Source: Ruminococcus sp. (GTDB lineage Bacteria > Bacillota_A > Clostridia > Oscillospirales > Ruminococcaceae). Taken from it: DNA of 64,000 nucleotides. Of the stretch, positions 42,910 to 51,418 are shown in pieces. The position numbers and the translations under genes are program-made. Below the pieces are notes generated by a model. It did not search any database. It saw only the letters and a program-made list of their open reading frames with translations, and had not been told where the DNA came from. Each line of letters opens with the position of its first letter. Position 1 is the first letter of the stretch. The DNA lies in NCBI GenBank assembly GCA_017480485.1, contig JAFVAN010000032.1, positions 56,872-120,871 on the forward strand, read 5' to 3'.

Positions 42910-43947
42910 ATGAAAAAACTTCTCAAGCACCTCTCTCCCCTTGCGCCCGACGACTCGGGGGCCTGCTCTGTGCTCTACGAGCTGGAAGGGGTAGTGGTCA
43001 TCTGCGACGCGGGCGGCTGCGCAGGCAATGTCTGCGGCTTTGACGAGCCCCGCTGGGCTACAAAAAGATCCGCCCTGTTCAGCGCCGGCCTCAGAGACAT
43101 GGACGCTATACTGGGGCGGGACGACAGGCTGGTGAAAAAGCTCTCCCTCTGCTGCGAGCAGCTGGACTCCCCTGCCTTCACAGCCATCGTCGGGACCCCT
43201 GTGCCTGCGGTCATCGCCACGGACTACAAGGCTCTGGAAAGAATGAGCGAAAGGCGCACGGGCCTGCCCTGCATCGCCCTGCCCACCGACGGCACAGGCC
43301 TCTACGACAAGGGGGAGGAGATGGCCTACTACCGCGTTTTTGATATGTTCGCGAGAGAGAAAAGAGCAATAAAAAAAGGCCGCCTCGGAGTGATCGGGGC
43401 CACGCCTCTGAACACAGGGGAAACAGAGCACTCCCGCATCTTTGCAGCCCTGCAAGCACAGGGCTGGGAAGAGGTCGTGTGCTTCGGGCTTGGCTCGGGG
43501 CTGGAGGACATCGCAAACGCCTCCGACTGCGAGGAGCTGCTGGTGATAGCGCCCTCGGGGCTGAGGGCGGCGCGGCTGCTGCGGGAGCGCTTCGGGACGC
43601 CCTACAAAGCGGGCTGGCCCATGCTGCCAGAGCTTGACATCAGCGGCAAGCGGGTGCTTGCGGTGCACCAGCAGATGTGCGCGAACGCAGTCCGAGAGAA
43701 ATTAGAGGCACAGGGCTGCGAGGTCACGGTCGCCAGCTGGTTCTCCATTGACAAGGAATTTGCCCGAGAGGGAGACACGCACATCACGGGCGAGGACGAT
43801 TTTTCGGAGCTTATCTCCCGAGGGTTCGATGTTATCATAGCCGACAGCTTTTTCCGCCGCGCTGCGCAGGGATTCAAGGGAGAATGGATAGACCTGCCTC
43901 ACTTTGGCGCAAGCGGTCGGTGCCCCGACGGAACGAAAAACAAATAA
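42910..43947 (+). CDS. nitrogenase-fold subunit, NifK/NifN-like, second module
   Basis: 345 residues. Aligns with the protein at 39691 from its first residue: SPLAPDDSGACSVLYELEG with Cys19 and ICDAGGC with Cys37. The third ligand position is not Cys: FTAIVGTPVP replaces [10 protein letters not shown]. Other Cys (42, 81, 82) are nearby and could substitute. GVIGATPLNTGETEHSRIFAALQAQGWEEV and LVIAPSGLRAARLL match the paralogue's later domains, but the protein is about 36 residues shorter. AAAGGAG precedes the ATG. An altered cluster site suggests the second module differs in cofactor or serves as a scaffold. Confidence 0.8.
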   Translation: MKKLLKHLSPLAPDDSGACSVLYELEGVVVICDAGGCAGNVCGFDEPRWATKRSALFSAGLRDMDAILGRDDRLVKKLSLCCEQLDSPAFTAIVGTPVPAVIATDYKALERMSERRTGLPCIALPTDGTGLYDKGEEMAYYRVFDMFAREKRAIKKGRLGVIGATPLNTGETEHSRIFAALQAQGWEEVVCFGLGSGLEDIANASDCEELLVIAPSGLRAARLLRERFGTPYKAGWPMLPELDISGKRVLAVHQQMCANAVREKLEAQGCEVTVASWFSIDKEFAREGDTHITGEDDFSELISRGFDVIIADSFFRRAAQGFKGEWIDLPHFGASGRCPDGTKNK

Positions 43948-44240
43948 GCCCTGTCGAACAAACAAAGTGAAATCCCTCCTACACTGTCCGCATATTGGCC
44001 GGAATCCAAGGGGCGGCCTTAGCCCCTTGGCAGGGTTCTTAGGGGCAGAGCCCCTAAGTCGCGGACCCGCGAAACAGGCGCAGACCCCGTGCATTACACA
44101 CGGCGCAGCACAAGTGAAAACGGGATCAGCTATCTCACGGACTGCTAAATCTCGTGCGGAAGCGCAGTGCTGCGCCGCAACGACGCCGCCCTTCCATAAA
44201 GCAGGAACAGCGAAGCGCTTTCCGTCCACAGGAGGAAACC
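43948..44240. repeat. dispersed repeat, family C/B mosaic
   Basis: AGCCCTGTCGAACAAACAAA, TTGGCCGGAATCCAAGGGGC, GTCGCGGACCCGCGAAACAG, CACACGGCGCAGCACAAGTG, CTGCGCCGCAACGA and GGAACAGCGAAGCGCTTTCC in order. It begins at the stop codon of the nitrogenase-fold gene and ends close to the hypF ribosome site. Confidence 0.82.
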
Positions 44241-44259
44241 ACTACATCGAGGAATGAAA

Positions 44260-46548
44260 ATGAAAACTACGAACATCCGCGTCTTCGGCATCGTGCAGGG
44301 GGTGGGGTTCAGGCCCTTTACCGCTGTGTGCGCCGAAAAGCACGGCATTACAGGCACCGTCGCCAATAAGGGCTCCTATGTGGATATCTTCGCCACAGGC
44401 GAGGAGCCGCAGCTTCGGGCCTTCGAGAATGAAATAAAAAACTCCCCTCCCGAGCGGGCCGTGGTGCTGGGGTGCGACTCCGCCGACTGCCCACTCATGC
44501 CATTTGAGGGCTTCAAAATAATCGAGAGCGAGAAGGAGTACGGGGATATCTTCGTCTCTCCCGATATCGCTACCTGCGACAGGTGCCGTGCCGAGCTCTT
44601 CGACAGCAGCGACCGCCGCTACCTGCACCCCTTCATAAACTGCACCCAATGCGGGCCGCGGCTGACTATACTGGACTCTATGCCCTACGACCGTGAGCGC
44701 ACCTCCATGCGGGACTTTCCCATGTGCGGGCCCTGCGCCAAGGAATATCACGACCCCGCTACCCGCCGCTTTGACGCCCAGCCCGTGTGCTGTCCCGACT
44801 GCGGCCCCGAGGTCTACATCATCGGCAGCAGCCTGCGGGGCGGGGCGGCGATCACCGAGGTCCGCCGCCGCATCATGCAGGGCGGCATCGCGGCCGTAAA
44901 GGGCATCGGCGGCTTTCACCTCTGCTGCGACGCAAAAAGCCCCGAGGCCGTGGCAAGGCTTCGGCAGCTGAAGCAGCGGCCCATGAAGCCCTTTGCCCTT
45001 ATGCTGCGGGACATGGAGGCCGTCAGGCGGGAGTGCGTCATCAAGCCCGGTCAGGAGGAATACCTCACGGGCTGGCAGAAGCCAATAATGCTGCTTGAAA
45101 AGCGGCCCGACTACACCCTTGCGGAGGAGATCGCCCCCGACAACCCGACCGTGGGCGTGATGCTGCCCTACGCGCCTGTGCAGATGCTGCTCTTTGACTA
45201 CCCCGACGGGATAGAGATGACGGACTGCCTTGTGATGACCAGCGGAAACGCCCGAGGCGCCCCCATCTGCCGCAGCGACGAGGACGCGGTGAAGGAGATC
45301 GGCGGCTTCTGCGACATCATCCTTTCCCACGATCGGCGCATACTTATCCGCGCCGACGACAGCGTCTGCGACTGGCTTTTTGACAGGCCCTATATGATAC
45401 GCCGCAGCCGCGGCTTTGCGCCCCTTCCCGTGATGCTGCGGGAGGAGCCGAGGCGTCAGGCCCTGGCCATCGGCGGCGAGCTCAAAAACAGCTTCTGCAT
45501 CAGCAAGGGGCGGCTGCTCTACCCCTCGCCCTATGTTGGAGACATGGCAGACATCAGGACGGTGAACGCCCTTAAAGAATCCCTGCGGCGGCTCTGCGAG
45601 CTGCTGGAGGCGGAGCCCGAGGTCATCGTCTGCGATATGCACCCGAAATACAACACCGTACGGGCCGCCGAGGAGCTGGCGGAGGAGCTTGGTCTGCCCC
45701 TCATCAAGGTCCAACACCACTACGCCCACATCCTCTCCTGCATGGCCGAGAACGGCAGCAGCGGGCCGGTCATCGGCGTGAGCATGGACGGCACGGGCTA
45801 CGGCACCGACGGCACCATCTGGGGCGGCGAGCTCATGCTCTGCGACACCCGAGGCTTCGAGCGTGTCGGGAGCATCAGGCCCTTCATCCAGACCGGGGGC
45901 GACCTCTCGGCGAGGGAGGGCTGGCGCATAGCCTCTGCCCTGCTGCGGGACAGCGAGGGCGAGGAGGCCGAGGGCCTTTGCGAAGCCCTTGACATCTGCT
46001 CGGCCGGGGAATTCCGTCTGCAAAGCAAAATGGCAGAGCGGGGGCTGAACTCCGTGGTCTCTACCAGCTGCGGGCGGGTCTTTGACGCGGTGTCGGCCAT
46101 CCTCGGCATCAGGCGGAGCTCCACCTTTGAGGGCGAGGCCTCCACGGCGCTGATGTTCGAGGCAGAGCGCTACCTTGCGGCCCACGGCGAAGACACGGAG
46201 GCCCTTGGAGCGGAAGCGAGAGACAGAGACGGCTTCATCGAGCTTGACACCACCTCGCTGGCTGCCGCCATTGCGCGGAGGCGCCTTGCGGGAGAGGACA
46301 GACAGAGGCTTGCGTATCTATTCCACCGGGAGCTGGCGGGGATGATCGTCCTTGCCTGCGAGCAGCTGCGGAGGCGCAGCGGGCTTGGCACAGCGGCCCT
46401 GAGCGGCGGCGTTTTCCAGAACAGGCTGCTGACGCGGCTTTGCAGGGAGGGGCTTGAAGCGCGGGGCTTTGAGGTGCTGGTACACAGCCTCATCCCGCCG
46501 AACGACGGAGGGATAGCTCTGGGGCAGGCGCTATACGGTTCGTGCTAG
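44260..46548 (+). CDS. hypF: carbamoyltransferase HypF
   Basis: 762 residues from the ATG at 44260, with GAGGA six bases upstream; another ATG at 44254 is too close to that site. Domain order is complete: acylphosphatase-like (RVFGIVQGVGFRPF, 1-90), two Cys4 zinc fingers (CDRC ... CTQC, CGPC ... CPDC, about 105-185), YrdC-like (KGIGGFHLCCDAKS, about 200-385), and Kae1-like (VQHHYAHILSCMAENG, VSMDGTGYGTDGTIWGGEL, ALSGGVFQNRLL). HypF makes carbamoyl-AMP from carbamoyl phosphate and loads HypE, the first step to the CN ligands of Fe(CN)2CO. No [NiFe] hydrogenase is nearby. Confidence 0.95.
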   Translation: MKTTNIRVFGIVQGVGFRPFTAVCAEKHGITGTVANKGSYVDIFATGEEPQLRAFENEIKNSPPERAVVLGCDSADCPLMPFEGFKIIESEKEYGDIFVSPDIATCDRCRAELFDSSDRRYLHPFINCTQCGPRLTILDSMPYDRERTSMRDFPMCGPCAKEYHDPATRRFDAQPVCCPDCGPEVYIIGSSLRGGAAITEVRRRIMQGGIAAVKGIGGFHLCCDAKSPEAVARLRQLKQRPMKPFALMLRDMEAVRRECVIKPGQEEYLTGWQKPIMLLEKRPDYTLAEEIAPDNPTVGVMLPYAPVQMLLFDYPDGIEMTDCLVMTSGNARGAPICRSDEDAVKEIGGFCDIILSHDRRILIRADDSVCDWLFDRPYMIRRSRGFAPLPVMLREEPRRQALAIGGELKNSFCISKGRLLYPSPYVGDMADIRTVNALKESLRRLCELLEAEPEVIVCDMHPKYNTVRAAEELAEELGLPLIKVQHHYAHILSCMAENGSSGPVIGVSMDGTGYGTDGTIWGGELMLCDTRGFERVGSIRPFIQTGGDLSAREGWRIASALLRDSEGEEAEGLCEALDICSAGEFRLQSKMAERGLNSVVSTSCGRVFDAVSAILGIRRSSTFEGEASTALMFEAERYLAAHGEDTEALGAEARDRDGFIELDTTSLAAAIARRRLAGEDRQRLAYLFHRELAGMIVLACEQLRRRSGLGTAALSGGVFQNRLLTRLCREGLEARGFEVLVHSLIPPNDGGIALGQALYGSC

Positions 46549-46992
46549 CGCGCACGGCGCAAGTCGCGTGAGCACTCGCAAGCTCGTTTACAACAGTGAA
46601 GACCGCAAAGGCTCCCTCGCGATACGGCGGCACTCAGAAGGGGCGAGCGAACAAAGTGAAAAAGTCTGCCGAACTGTGGCAATATTGGCCGGAATCCAAG
46701 GGGCGGCCTTAGCCCCTTGGCGGATTCCAAAGGCATAGCCTTTGGTCGCGGACCCCGCGAAACACGCACAAAACTATCGGTCAACACGCGGCGCAGCACG
46801 ATCAAACATGGGCGCACAAAACGAACAGCCCCCATCCATCTTTAAGTGGGGCGCTATGCTGCGCCGCAACGATGTCGCCTCTTCCACAAAGCAGGAACAG
46901 CGAAGCGCTTTCCGTCCGGAGGAGGAGATGGCTGCTGCCGGGGCCCCGCCGCCAATAGACGGTGGTGGAGGGGGTTTAGCCGGAGGAGTCAT
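46549..46992. repeat. three joined repeat modules (A, C, B-like)
   Basis: A family A copy (46555-46640, with CACTCGCAAGCTCG and GGCTCCCTCGCGATACGGCG) is followed by a family C part (46645-46800, TTGGCCGGAATCCAAGGGGC) and a B-like part (GGCGCAGCACGATC, CTGCGCCGCAACGATG, GGAACAGCGAAGCGCTTTCC). They fill the gap between hypF and hypC. Confidence 0.82.
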
Positions 46993-47018
46993 TCCTCGCT
47001 CCATAACATTATTGTGCA

Positions 47019-47048
47019 TTGTTTGAAATAACTATCAACTAATATAAA
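47019..47048 (+). promoter_or_regulatory. possible weak promoter before hypC
   Basis: TTGTTT (47019-47024) and TATAAA (47043-47048) are 18 bp apart. The region also shows the 7-nt periodicity (AACTATC / AACTAAT), which could mimic a promoter. Confidence 0.35.
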
Positions 47049-47072
47049 AAACTAAAAACGGAGGTAATAAAA

Positions 47073-47282
47073 ATGTGTGTAGGTTTATCTGCAAGAGTAG
47101 TAAGCGTTAAGGAGGGTACCGCCCTCATCGACGCAGGCGGCGCTAAGCGCGAGGTCAGCGCAGAGCTGCTGGAGGAGCTGGAGCCCGGCGATTATGTCAT
47201 GGTCCATGCGGGCATGGCCATCGCCAAGATCACCGACAGCGACGAGAACGAGACCGACGAGATATTGGAGACGATAATATGA
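47073..47282 (+). CDS. hypC: hydrogenase maturation chaperone HypC
   Basis: 69 residues. HypC carries the iron while HypD and HypE attach CN and CO. The essential Cys2 is present (MCVGLSARV), though the usual Pro at position 6 is Ser here. The GDYVMVHAGMAIAKI block keeps the His and the hydrophobic core of the OB-like fold. ACGGAGG lies before the ATG, and the stop overlaps hypD by 4 bp. Without a [NiFe] large subunit in view, its final client may be another protein. Confidence 0.92.
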   Translation: MCVGLSARVVSVKEGTALIDAGGAKREVSAELLEELEPGDYVMVHAGMAIAKITDSDENETDEILETII

Positions 47283-48325
47283 ACGAAAGCATCAAGACCG
47301 CCCGTGAGATAGTAACGGGCTATAAGGGCCGCGACCTGCGCATAATGGAGGTCTGCGGCACACATACCCACGAGATCTTTCGCCTTGGCCTGCGCAAGCT
47401 GCTGCCCGAGAACGTGGAGCTCATCTCCGGCCCCGGCTGCCCTGTCTGCGTGACCCCCGTGGGCTTTATCGACGAGGCCATCTGGCTGGCCCTCGAGAAG
47501 GGCTGCACTATCACCACCTTCGGCGACCTCATCCGCGTGCCGGGCACGGAAATGAGCCTTGCGGGAGCCCGCGCAAAGGGCGCCGAGGTAAGGCCTGTAT
47601 ATTCCCCTCTGGATGCCGTGGAGCTTGCTAAGGACCAGCCCGAGAAGCAGGTGGTCTTCCTTGCCGTGGGCTTCGAGACCACGACCCCCTCGGCCTGTGT
47701 GGCTGTCCACCAGGCGCAGAAGCTGGGGCTCAAAAACTTCTCCATCCTTACCGCCAACAAGACCATGCCAAACGCCTACCACGCCCTGCTGCACAGCGCC
47801 GACGCCTTTCTGTATCCCGGCCACGTCAACGCCATCACGGGCAACGCCGTCTGCCGCAGACTCTGCGAGGAGGAGGGCGTTTCGGGCGTTGTGGCGGGCT
47901 TCACAGCCTCGGAGCTTTTGACGGCCCTGGCAGTGACCCTGACCCTTGCGGATAAGGGCGAGCCCTTCTTCCGCAACTGCTACCCGAGAGTCGTCCGCGA
48001 GGAGGGCAACCCCGCGGCACAGGCGCTGGTGGCAAAGACCATGCGCCCCTGCGACACCGAATGGCGGGGCCTTGGAGTCATCCCTCAGTCGGGGATGACG
48101 CTGAGAGAGGAATACGCGGAGTTCGATGCGCGGCTGAAATACGGGATGCCAAAGATCACGGGCCGCCCGAACCCTGCCTGCCGCTGCGGAGAGGTTCTCC
48201 AGGGCAAGTGCAAGCCCTCGGACTGCCCCGTGTTCGGAAAGGGCTGCACGCCCCAGCACCCCGTTGGGGCCTGCATGGTCTCCGACGAAGGCGCCTGCGC
48301 GGCGTATTATCAGTATTCGATATAA
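47279..48325 (+). CDS. hypD: Fe-S scaffold protein HypD
   Basis: 348 residues, full length. HypD builds Fe(CN)2CO together with HypC and HypE. Signature blocks are intact: EVCGTHTHEIF with the Cys that binds iron, GPGCPVCVTP with the redox-active Cys pair, GFETTTP, and the C-terminal CRCGEVLQGKCKPSDC plus CTPQHPVGACMVSDEGAC region that holds the [4Fe-4S] cluster. The start overlaps the hypC stop (ATGA). The next gene, hypE, begins 172 bp on, after a degenerate repeat. Confidence 0.95.
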   Translation: MNESIKTAREIVTGYKGRDLRIMEVCGTHTHEIFRLGLRKLLPENVELISGPGCPVCVTPVGFIDEAIWLALEKGCTITTFGDLIRVPGTEMSLAGARAKGAEVRPVYSPLDAVELAKDQPEKQVVFLAVGFETTTPSACVAVHQAQKLGLKNFSILTANKTMPNAYHALLHSADAFLYPGHVNAITGNAVCRRLCEEEGVSGVVAGFTASELLTALAVTLTLADKGEPFFRNCYPRVVREEGNPAAQALVAKTMRPCDTEWRGLGVIPQSGMTLREEYAEFDARLKYGMPKITGRPNPACRCGEVLQGKCKPSDCPVFGKGCTPQHPVGACMVSDEGACAAYYQYSI

Positions 48326-48379
48326 GAGCAGAGGTCAGGAGCGGGCCGCTTATGCTGCCTCCTCTCGCTGAATACAACA

Positions 48380-48480
48380 TAAAGCCACCGTATCGCGAAG
48401 GAACCCCGGTACATCACATCGTTGTGAGGCGGCGTGCCGCCGTTCACGCGAATTGCGCGCCCGCGCCCGGGACGCGACTA
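48380..48480. repeat. degenerate family A repeat
   Basis: GCCACCGTATCGCGAAGGAACCCC, CATCGTTGTGAGGCGGCGTG and CGTTCACGCGAATTGCGCGC keep the family order with many changes, between hypD and hypE. Confidence 0.55.
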
Positions 48481-48497
48481 AAAAAGGAGAAATATAT

Positions 48498-49505
48498 ATG
48501 TCAAACAATACCGTCACACTCGCCCACGGGGCGGGCGGAAAGCAAACCAATGAGCTTATCGACAGGGTCTTCAAGGCCCACTTTTCAAACCCGAAATTCA
48601 CCGCCGACGACGCCGCAGTTTTTGAGGCCGAGGCAGGCCGCCTTGCAATGAGCACCGACGGCTTCATCGTCTCGCCCTTTGAATTCAACGGCGGGAATAT
48701 TGGAAAGCTCTCGATCTGCGGAACAGTCAACGACCTCTCCTGCATGGGGGCAAGGCCGCTGTATCTGACCTGCGCCTTTGTGATCGAGGAGGGCTTCCCA
48801 ATGGACAAGCTGGAGGAGATAGCCGCCGCCATGGAAAAGACCGCCGCCGAGGCGGGGGTTGCCATCGTTGCGGGAGACACAAAGGTCGCGGGCCGCGGTC
48901 AGGTGGACAAGATCTTTATCACCACCACGGGCGTTGGCAGGATAGTTGAGGGCGCCGAGACCTCGGGGGCCTTTGCGAAGCCCGGGGACGCGGTGATCGT
49001 TTCGGGAGACGTGGGACGCCACGGCTGCACCATACTTCTGGCGCGGGACGACTACGGCATCGAAGCTGACGTTGACAGCGACTGCGCACCGCTTTGGGGT
49101 GCTGTTGAGAGTATGCTGGAGGTCACGAAGGACATCCACGTTATACGGGACGCCACCCGCGGAGGTGTTGGAACAGTGCTTTACGAGATCGCGGGGCAGA
49201 GCGGCGTAGGGATAGAGCTGGAGTCGGCGAAGATACCTGTTGACCCGAGGGTCAAGGGTGTCTGCGGGATGCTGGGGCTGGAGCCCTTGTATCTTGCCTG
49301 TGAGGGACGGCTTGTGATAGTAGCGCCCTGGGAGCAGGCGGAGGCCATAGTTGAGAAGCTGCGGTGCGGGAAGTACACAGAGAACGCGGCGATCATCGGG
49401 CGGGTAACGGAAGAGAACGCGGGGAAGGTAGTAATGCTGACGGAGGTTGGCTCACAGACCCTGCTGCCACAGCCCGGCGGCGAGCTGCTGCCCCGCATAT
49501 GCTGA
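48498..49505 (+). CDS. hypE: carbamoyl dehydratase HypE
   Basis: 335 residues from the ATG at 48498 (AAAAAGGAGAAATATAT upstream). HypE uses ATP to turn the carbamoyl group received from HypF into a thiocyanate on its C-terminal Cys, which then donates CN to the HypCD iron. LAHGAGGKQTNEL at the start, the PurM-like DDAAV and STDGFIVSPFEFNGGNIGKL blocks, and GDTKVAGRG are present. The protein ends in PRIC, the required swinging tail. With hypF, hypC and hypD this makes a complete Fe(CN)2CO pathway; the nickel-insertion genes are missing. Confidence 0.95.
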   Translation: MSNNTVTLAHGAGGKQTNELIDRVFKAHFSNPKFTADDAAVFEAEAGRLAMSTDGFIVSPFEFNGGNIGKLSICGTVNDLSCMGARPLYLTCAFVIEEGFPMDKLEEIAAAMEKTAAEAGVAIVAGDTKVAGRGQVDKIFITTTGVGRIVEGAETSGAFAKPGDAVIVSGDVGRHGCTILLARDDYGIEADVDSDCAPLWGAVESMLEVTKDIHVIRDATRGGVGTVLYEIAGQSGVGIELESAKIPVDPRVKGVCGMLGLEPLYLACEGRLVIVAPWEQAEAIVEKLRCGKYTENAAIIGRVTEENAGKVVMLTEVGSQTLLPQPGGELLPRIC

Positions 49506-49506
49506 G

Positions 49507-49840
49507 CCCTGTCAAGCAAAGAAGTGAAAAAAACAGCACACCGTCCGCATATTGGCCGGAATCCAAGGGGCGGCCTTAGCCCCTTGGCGGGTCCAGGGCA
49601 GCGCCCTGGTCGCGGACCCCGCGAAACACGCACCAAACTATCGTTAAACCGCGGCGCAGCACAACTAACAAGGGAGCACCTATCTCAGATTTAACCTCGA
49701 CCCCTAAGTGGGGCGCAATGCTGCGCCGCAACGACTGGTCGGCCCGCTCCATCAGGAAAGAGCGAAGCGATTTTTCCGTGCGGCGAGCGGCAAGGCTTGT
49801 GCCTTGGGACCCCTCCGCCCTATCGGGCACCTCCCATGGT
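49507..49840. repeat. dispersed repeat, family C/B mosaic
   Basis: AGCCCTGTCAAGCAAAGAAG, TTGGCCGGAATCCAAGGGGC, GTCGCGGACCCCGCGAAACA, CTGCGCCGCAACGACTGG, CATCAGGAAAGAGCGAAGCG and CCCTCCGCCCTATCGGGCAC. It begins one base after the hypE stop codon. Confidence 0.82.
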
Positions 49841-49904
49841 TGCTCTGCTGCCATTATTCAGGGGAGGCATATTGGCTGCTGCCTCTCAGTAGGTGTCGAA
49901 CGAG

Positions 49905-50310
49905 CATTTTTGCCTCCCCTGAACAGCGGCAGCAAAGCAACCGCGGGAGGGGGACCGCCGCCGTTAGGCGGGGGTGGAGGGGTTTCGTGGCAGAAGCCTT
50001 TGTATCCTCCGGACGGAAAGCGCTTCGCTGTTCCTTCTTTGTGGAAGAGGCGGCATCGTTGCGGCGCAGCATTGCGCACCCAACGGGAGTGAGCGAGGCG
50101 CGGGCTTTCTGCTACCGCGTTTACTGGTGCTGCGCCGGGTGTAATGCACGAGATGTGCGCCTGTTTCGCGGGTCCGCGACAAGCCTCTAACGCGAGGCTT
50201 GAGCGCGCGTTTTTTAAAGCGCTCCGCGGATCGATTTAAAGCTTCTGCTCCTTCGCGAGGGAGCTTGCGAGAGCCCACACGACTTGCGTGATGCACGCTG
50301 TGCACCGTTA
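49905..50310. repeat. family B element (262 bp) with flanking modules
   Basis: A left module TGCCTCCCCTGAACAGCGGC (49911) precedes the element proper, bounded by GCAGAAGCC (49990) and GGAGCAGAAGC in reverse (50241-50251). It is in the opposite orientation to the neighbour at 49507. A family A fragment (50253-50310) follows directly. No gene is present in 49506-50384. Confidence 0.85.
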
Positions 50311-50315
50311 GCGTC

Positions 50316-50344
50316 TTTACTTTTTTCGTCTTGTGTGGTATAAT
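50316..50344 (+). promoter_or_regulatory. promoter of the serine hydrolase operon
   Basis: TTTACT (50316-50321) and TATAAT (50339-50344), 17 bp apart, preceded by TGTGG. Confidence 0.8.
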
Positions 50345-50384
50345 TTACCTTAATATTTGATATTGTTCGGAAGGGGGGGATTTG

Positions 50385-51416
50385 ATGAAACGGCTCGGGG
50401 CCTTTGCTTTGGCCTGCGCGTTGGCGCTGGTCGGCTGTGGGAACAGCGAAAGCTCTTCTTCCGCTGCGGGCGTTGACAGCTCCTCCGCCGAGACTTCTGT
50501 GGCTGTTTCAACTGCCCCTCCCTCCCAAACAGCGGAAGCCGCCGAGGAGCCGCAGGCACCAAAAGCACAGGTGCTGCTGTGGAGCCCGCCCGACCCCCGC
50601 GAGTGGCTGAGAGATGCTGTGGCGGCCCGTGATGAACAGTCGCCCCACACCGCCCCCGAGCCCTACGGCAGGGACATAAATGAACTTAAAGCTCAGCTGG
50701 AGGACATGATGAGCGACTGGTACGGCGAGTGGTCAGTCTACGTCAAGCACCTGCAAACGGGCGAGACCTTCTCTATCAACGAGCACTCCCTCTACGCCGC
50801 CAGCCTCATAAAAATGTACTGCATGGCCTGCATCTATCAGGAGATAGAAAATGGCACCATCTCCGAAAGCAGCGTCGAAAGCGAGCTCGAAAGCATGATA
50901 ACCGTAAGCAGCGACGAGTGCTTCAACAGCCTTGCCAGACGGCTGGGCCTTGGCTACATAAACAGCTGGTGCGAGGAGCAGGGCTATCCCGCAACCTTCC
51001 AGTGCCACGGCCTCGGGAAGAACTACAACTCCTACGGCCTTGATATGTACATCAACGACATGAACCGAACCTCTGTGGAGGACTGCGGGCGGCTGCTGGA
51101 AAGCATCTACAAGGGAGAGTGCGTCTCCGAGAATGCCTCGGCCAAGATGCTCTCGCGGCTGCTGCGCCAGACCATCAACGGCAAGATACCGACCGGCCTG
51201 CCCGAGGGCACCAGAGTGGCCCACAAGACAGGCGACACCAACAACCACACCCACGACTGCGGGATAATCTACTCCGAGGGCGGCGACTATGTGCTTTGCA
51301 TCATGGGGGCCACCCCCTCGAAGGGCTGGGACAACAGCAGCCGCCACCGCGAGATCTCCCGCGCGGTCTATGAATACTTTAATCCCACAGAGAACGAAGA
51401 CGCTGAGGAGGCCTGA
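50385..51416 (+). CDS. beta-lactamase-like serine hydrolase lipoprotein
   Basis: 343 residues; ATG at 50385 after AAGGGGGGGATTTG. Lipobox LVGC with Cys18 and a Ser/Ala/Pro-rich linker (20-95) tether the enzyme to the membrane surface. The catalytic domain has the class A beta-lactamase set: Ser140-x-x-Lys143 (SLIK), SDE at 176-178 in place of SDN, and Lys281-Thr-Gly. The general-base Glu of an omega loop could not be placed, so it may be a DD-peptidase-like or other penicillin-interacting enzyme instead of a resistance enzyme. It heads a probable three-gene transcript with the next two genes. Confidence 0.86.
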   Translation: MKRLGAFALACALALVGCGNSESSSSAAGVDSSSAETSVAVSTAPPSQTAEAAEEPQAPKAQVLLWSPPDPREWLRDAVAARDEQSPHTAPEPYGRDINELKAQLEDMMSDWYGEWSVYVKHLQTGETFSINEHSLYAASLIKMYCMACIYQEIENGTISESSVESELESMITVSSDECFNSLARRLGLGYINSWCEEQGYPATFQCHGLGKNYNSYGLDMYINDMNRTSVEDCGRLLESIYKGECVSENASAKMLSRLLRQTINGKIPTGLPEGTRVAHKTGDTNNHTHDCGIIYSEGGDYVLCIMGATPSKGWDNSSRHREISRAVYEYFNPTENEDAEEA

Positions 51417-51418
51417 CC

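Noticed and set aside
37285..43947. True nitrogen-fixing nitrogenase (nifHDK)
   Set aside because: There is no nifB, nifE/N pair of normal size, nifV or nifS. The subunits are short (345-445 residues), lack some P-cluster ligands, and no FeMo-co ligands could be placed. They are better called nitrogenase-like.
39449..50190. Recurring peptide (SGRKALRCS ... SLRRSIA ... LRLFRGSATS) encoded by family B elements as a possible small gene
   Set aside because: The frame is open in some copies (39449-39661 minus, 49708-50190 plus) but broken in others, has no consistent start or ribosome site, and follows the DNA conservation of the repeat, not codon-wise conservation.
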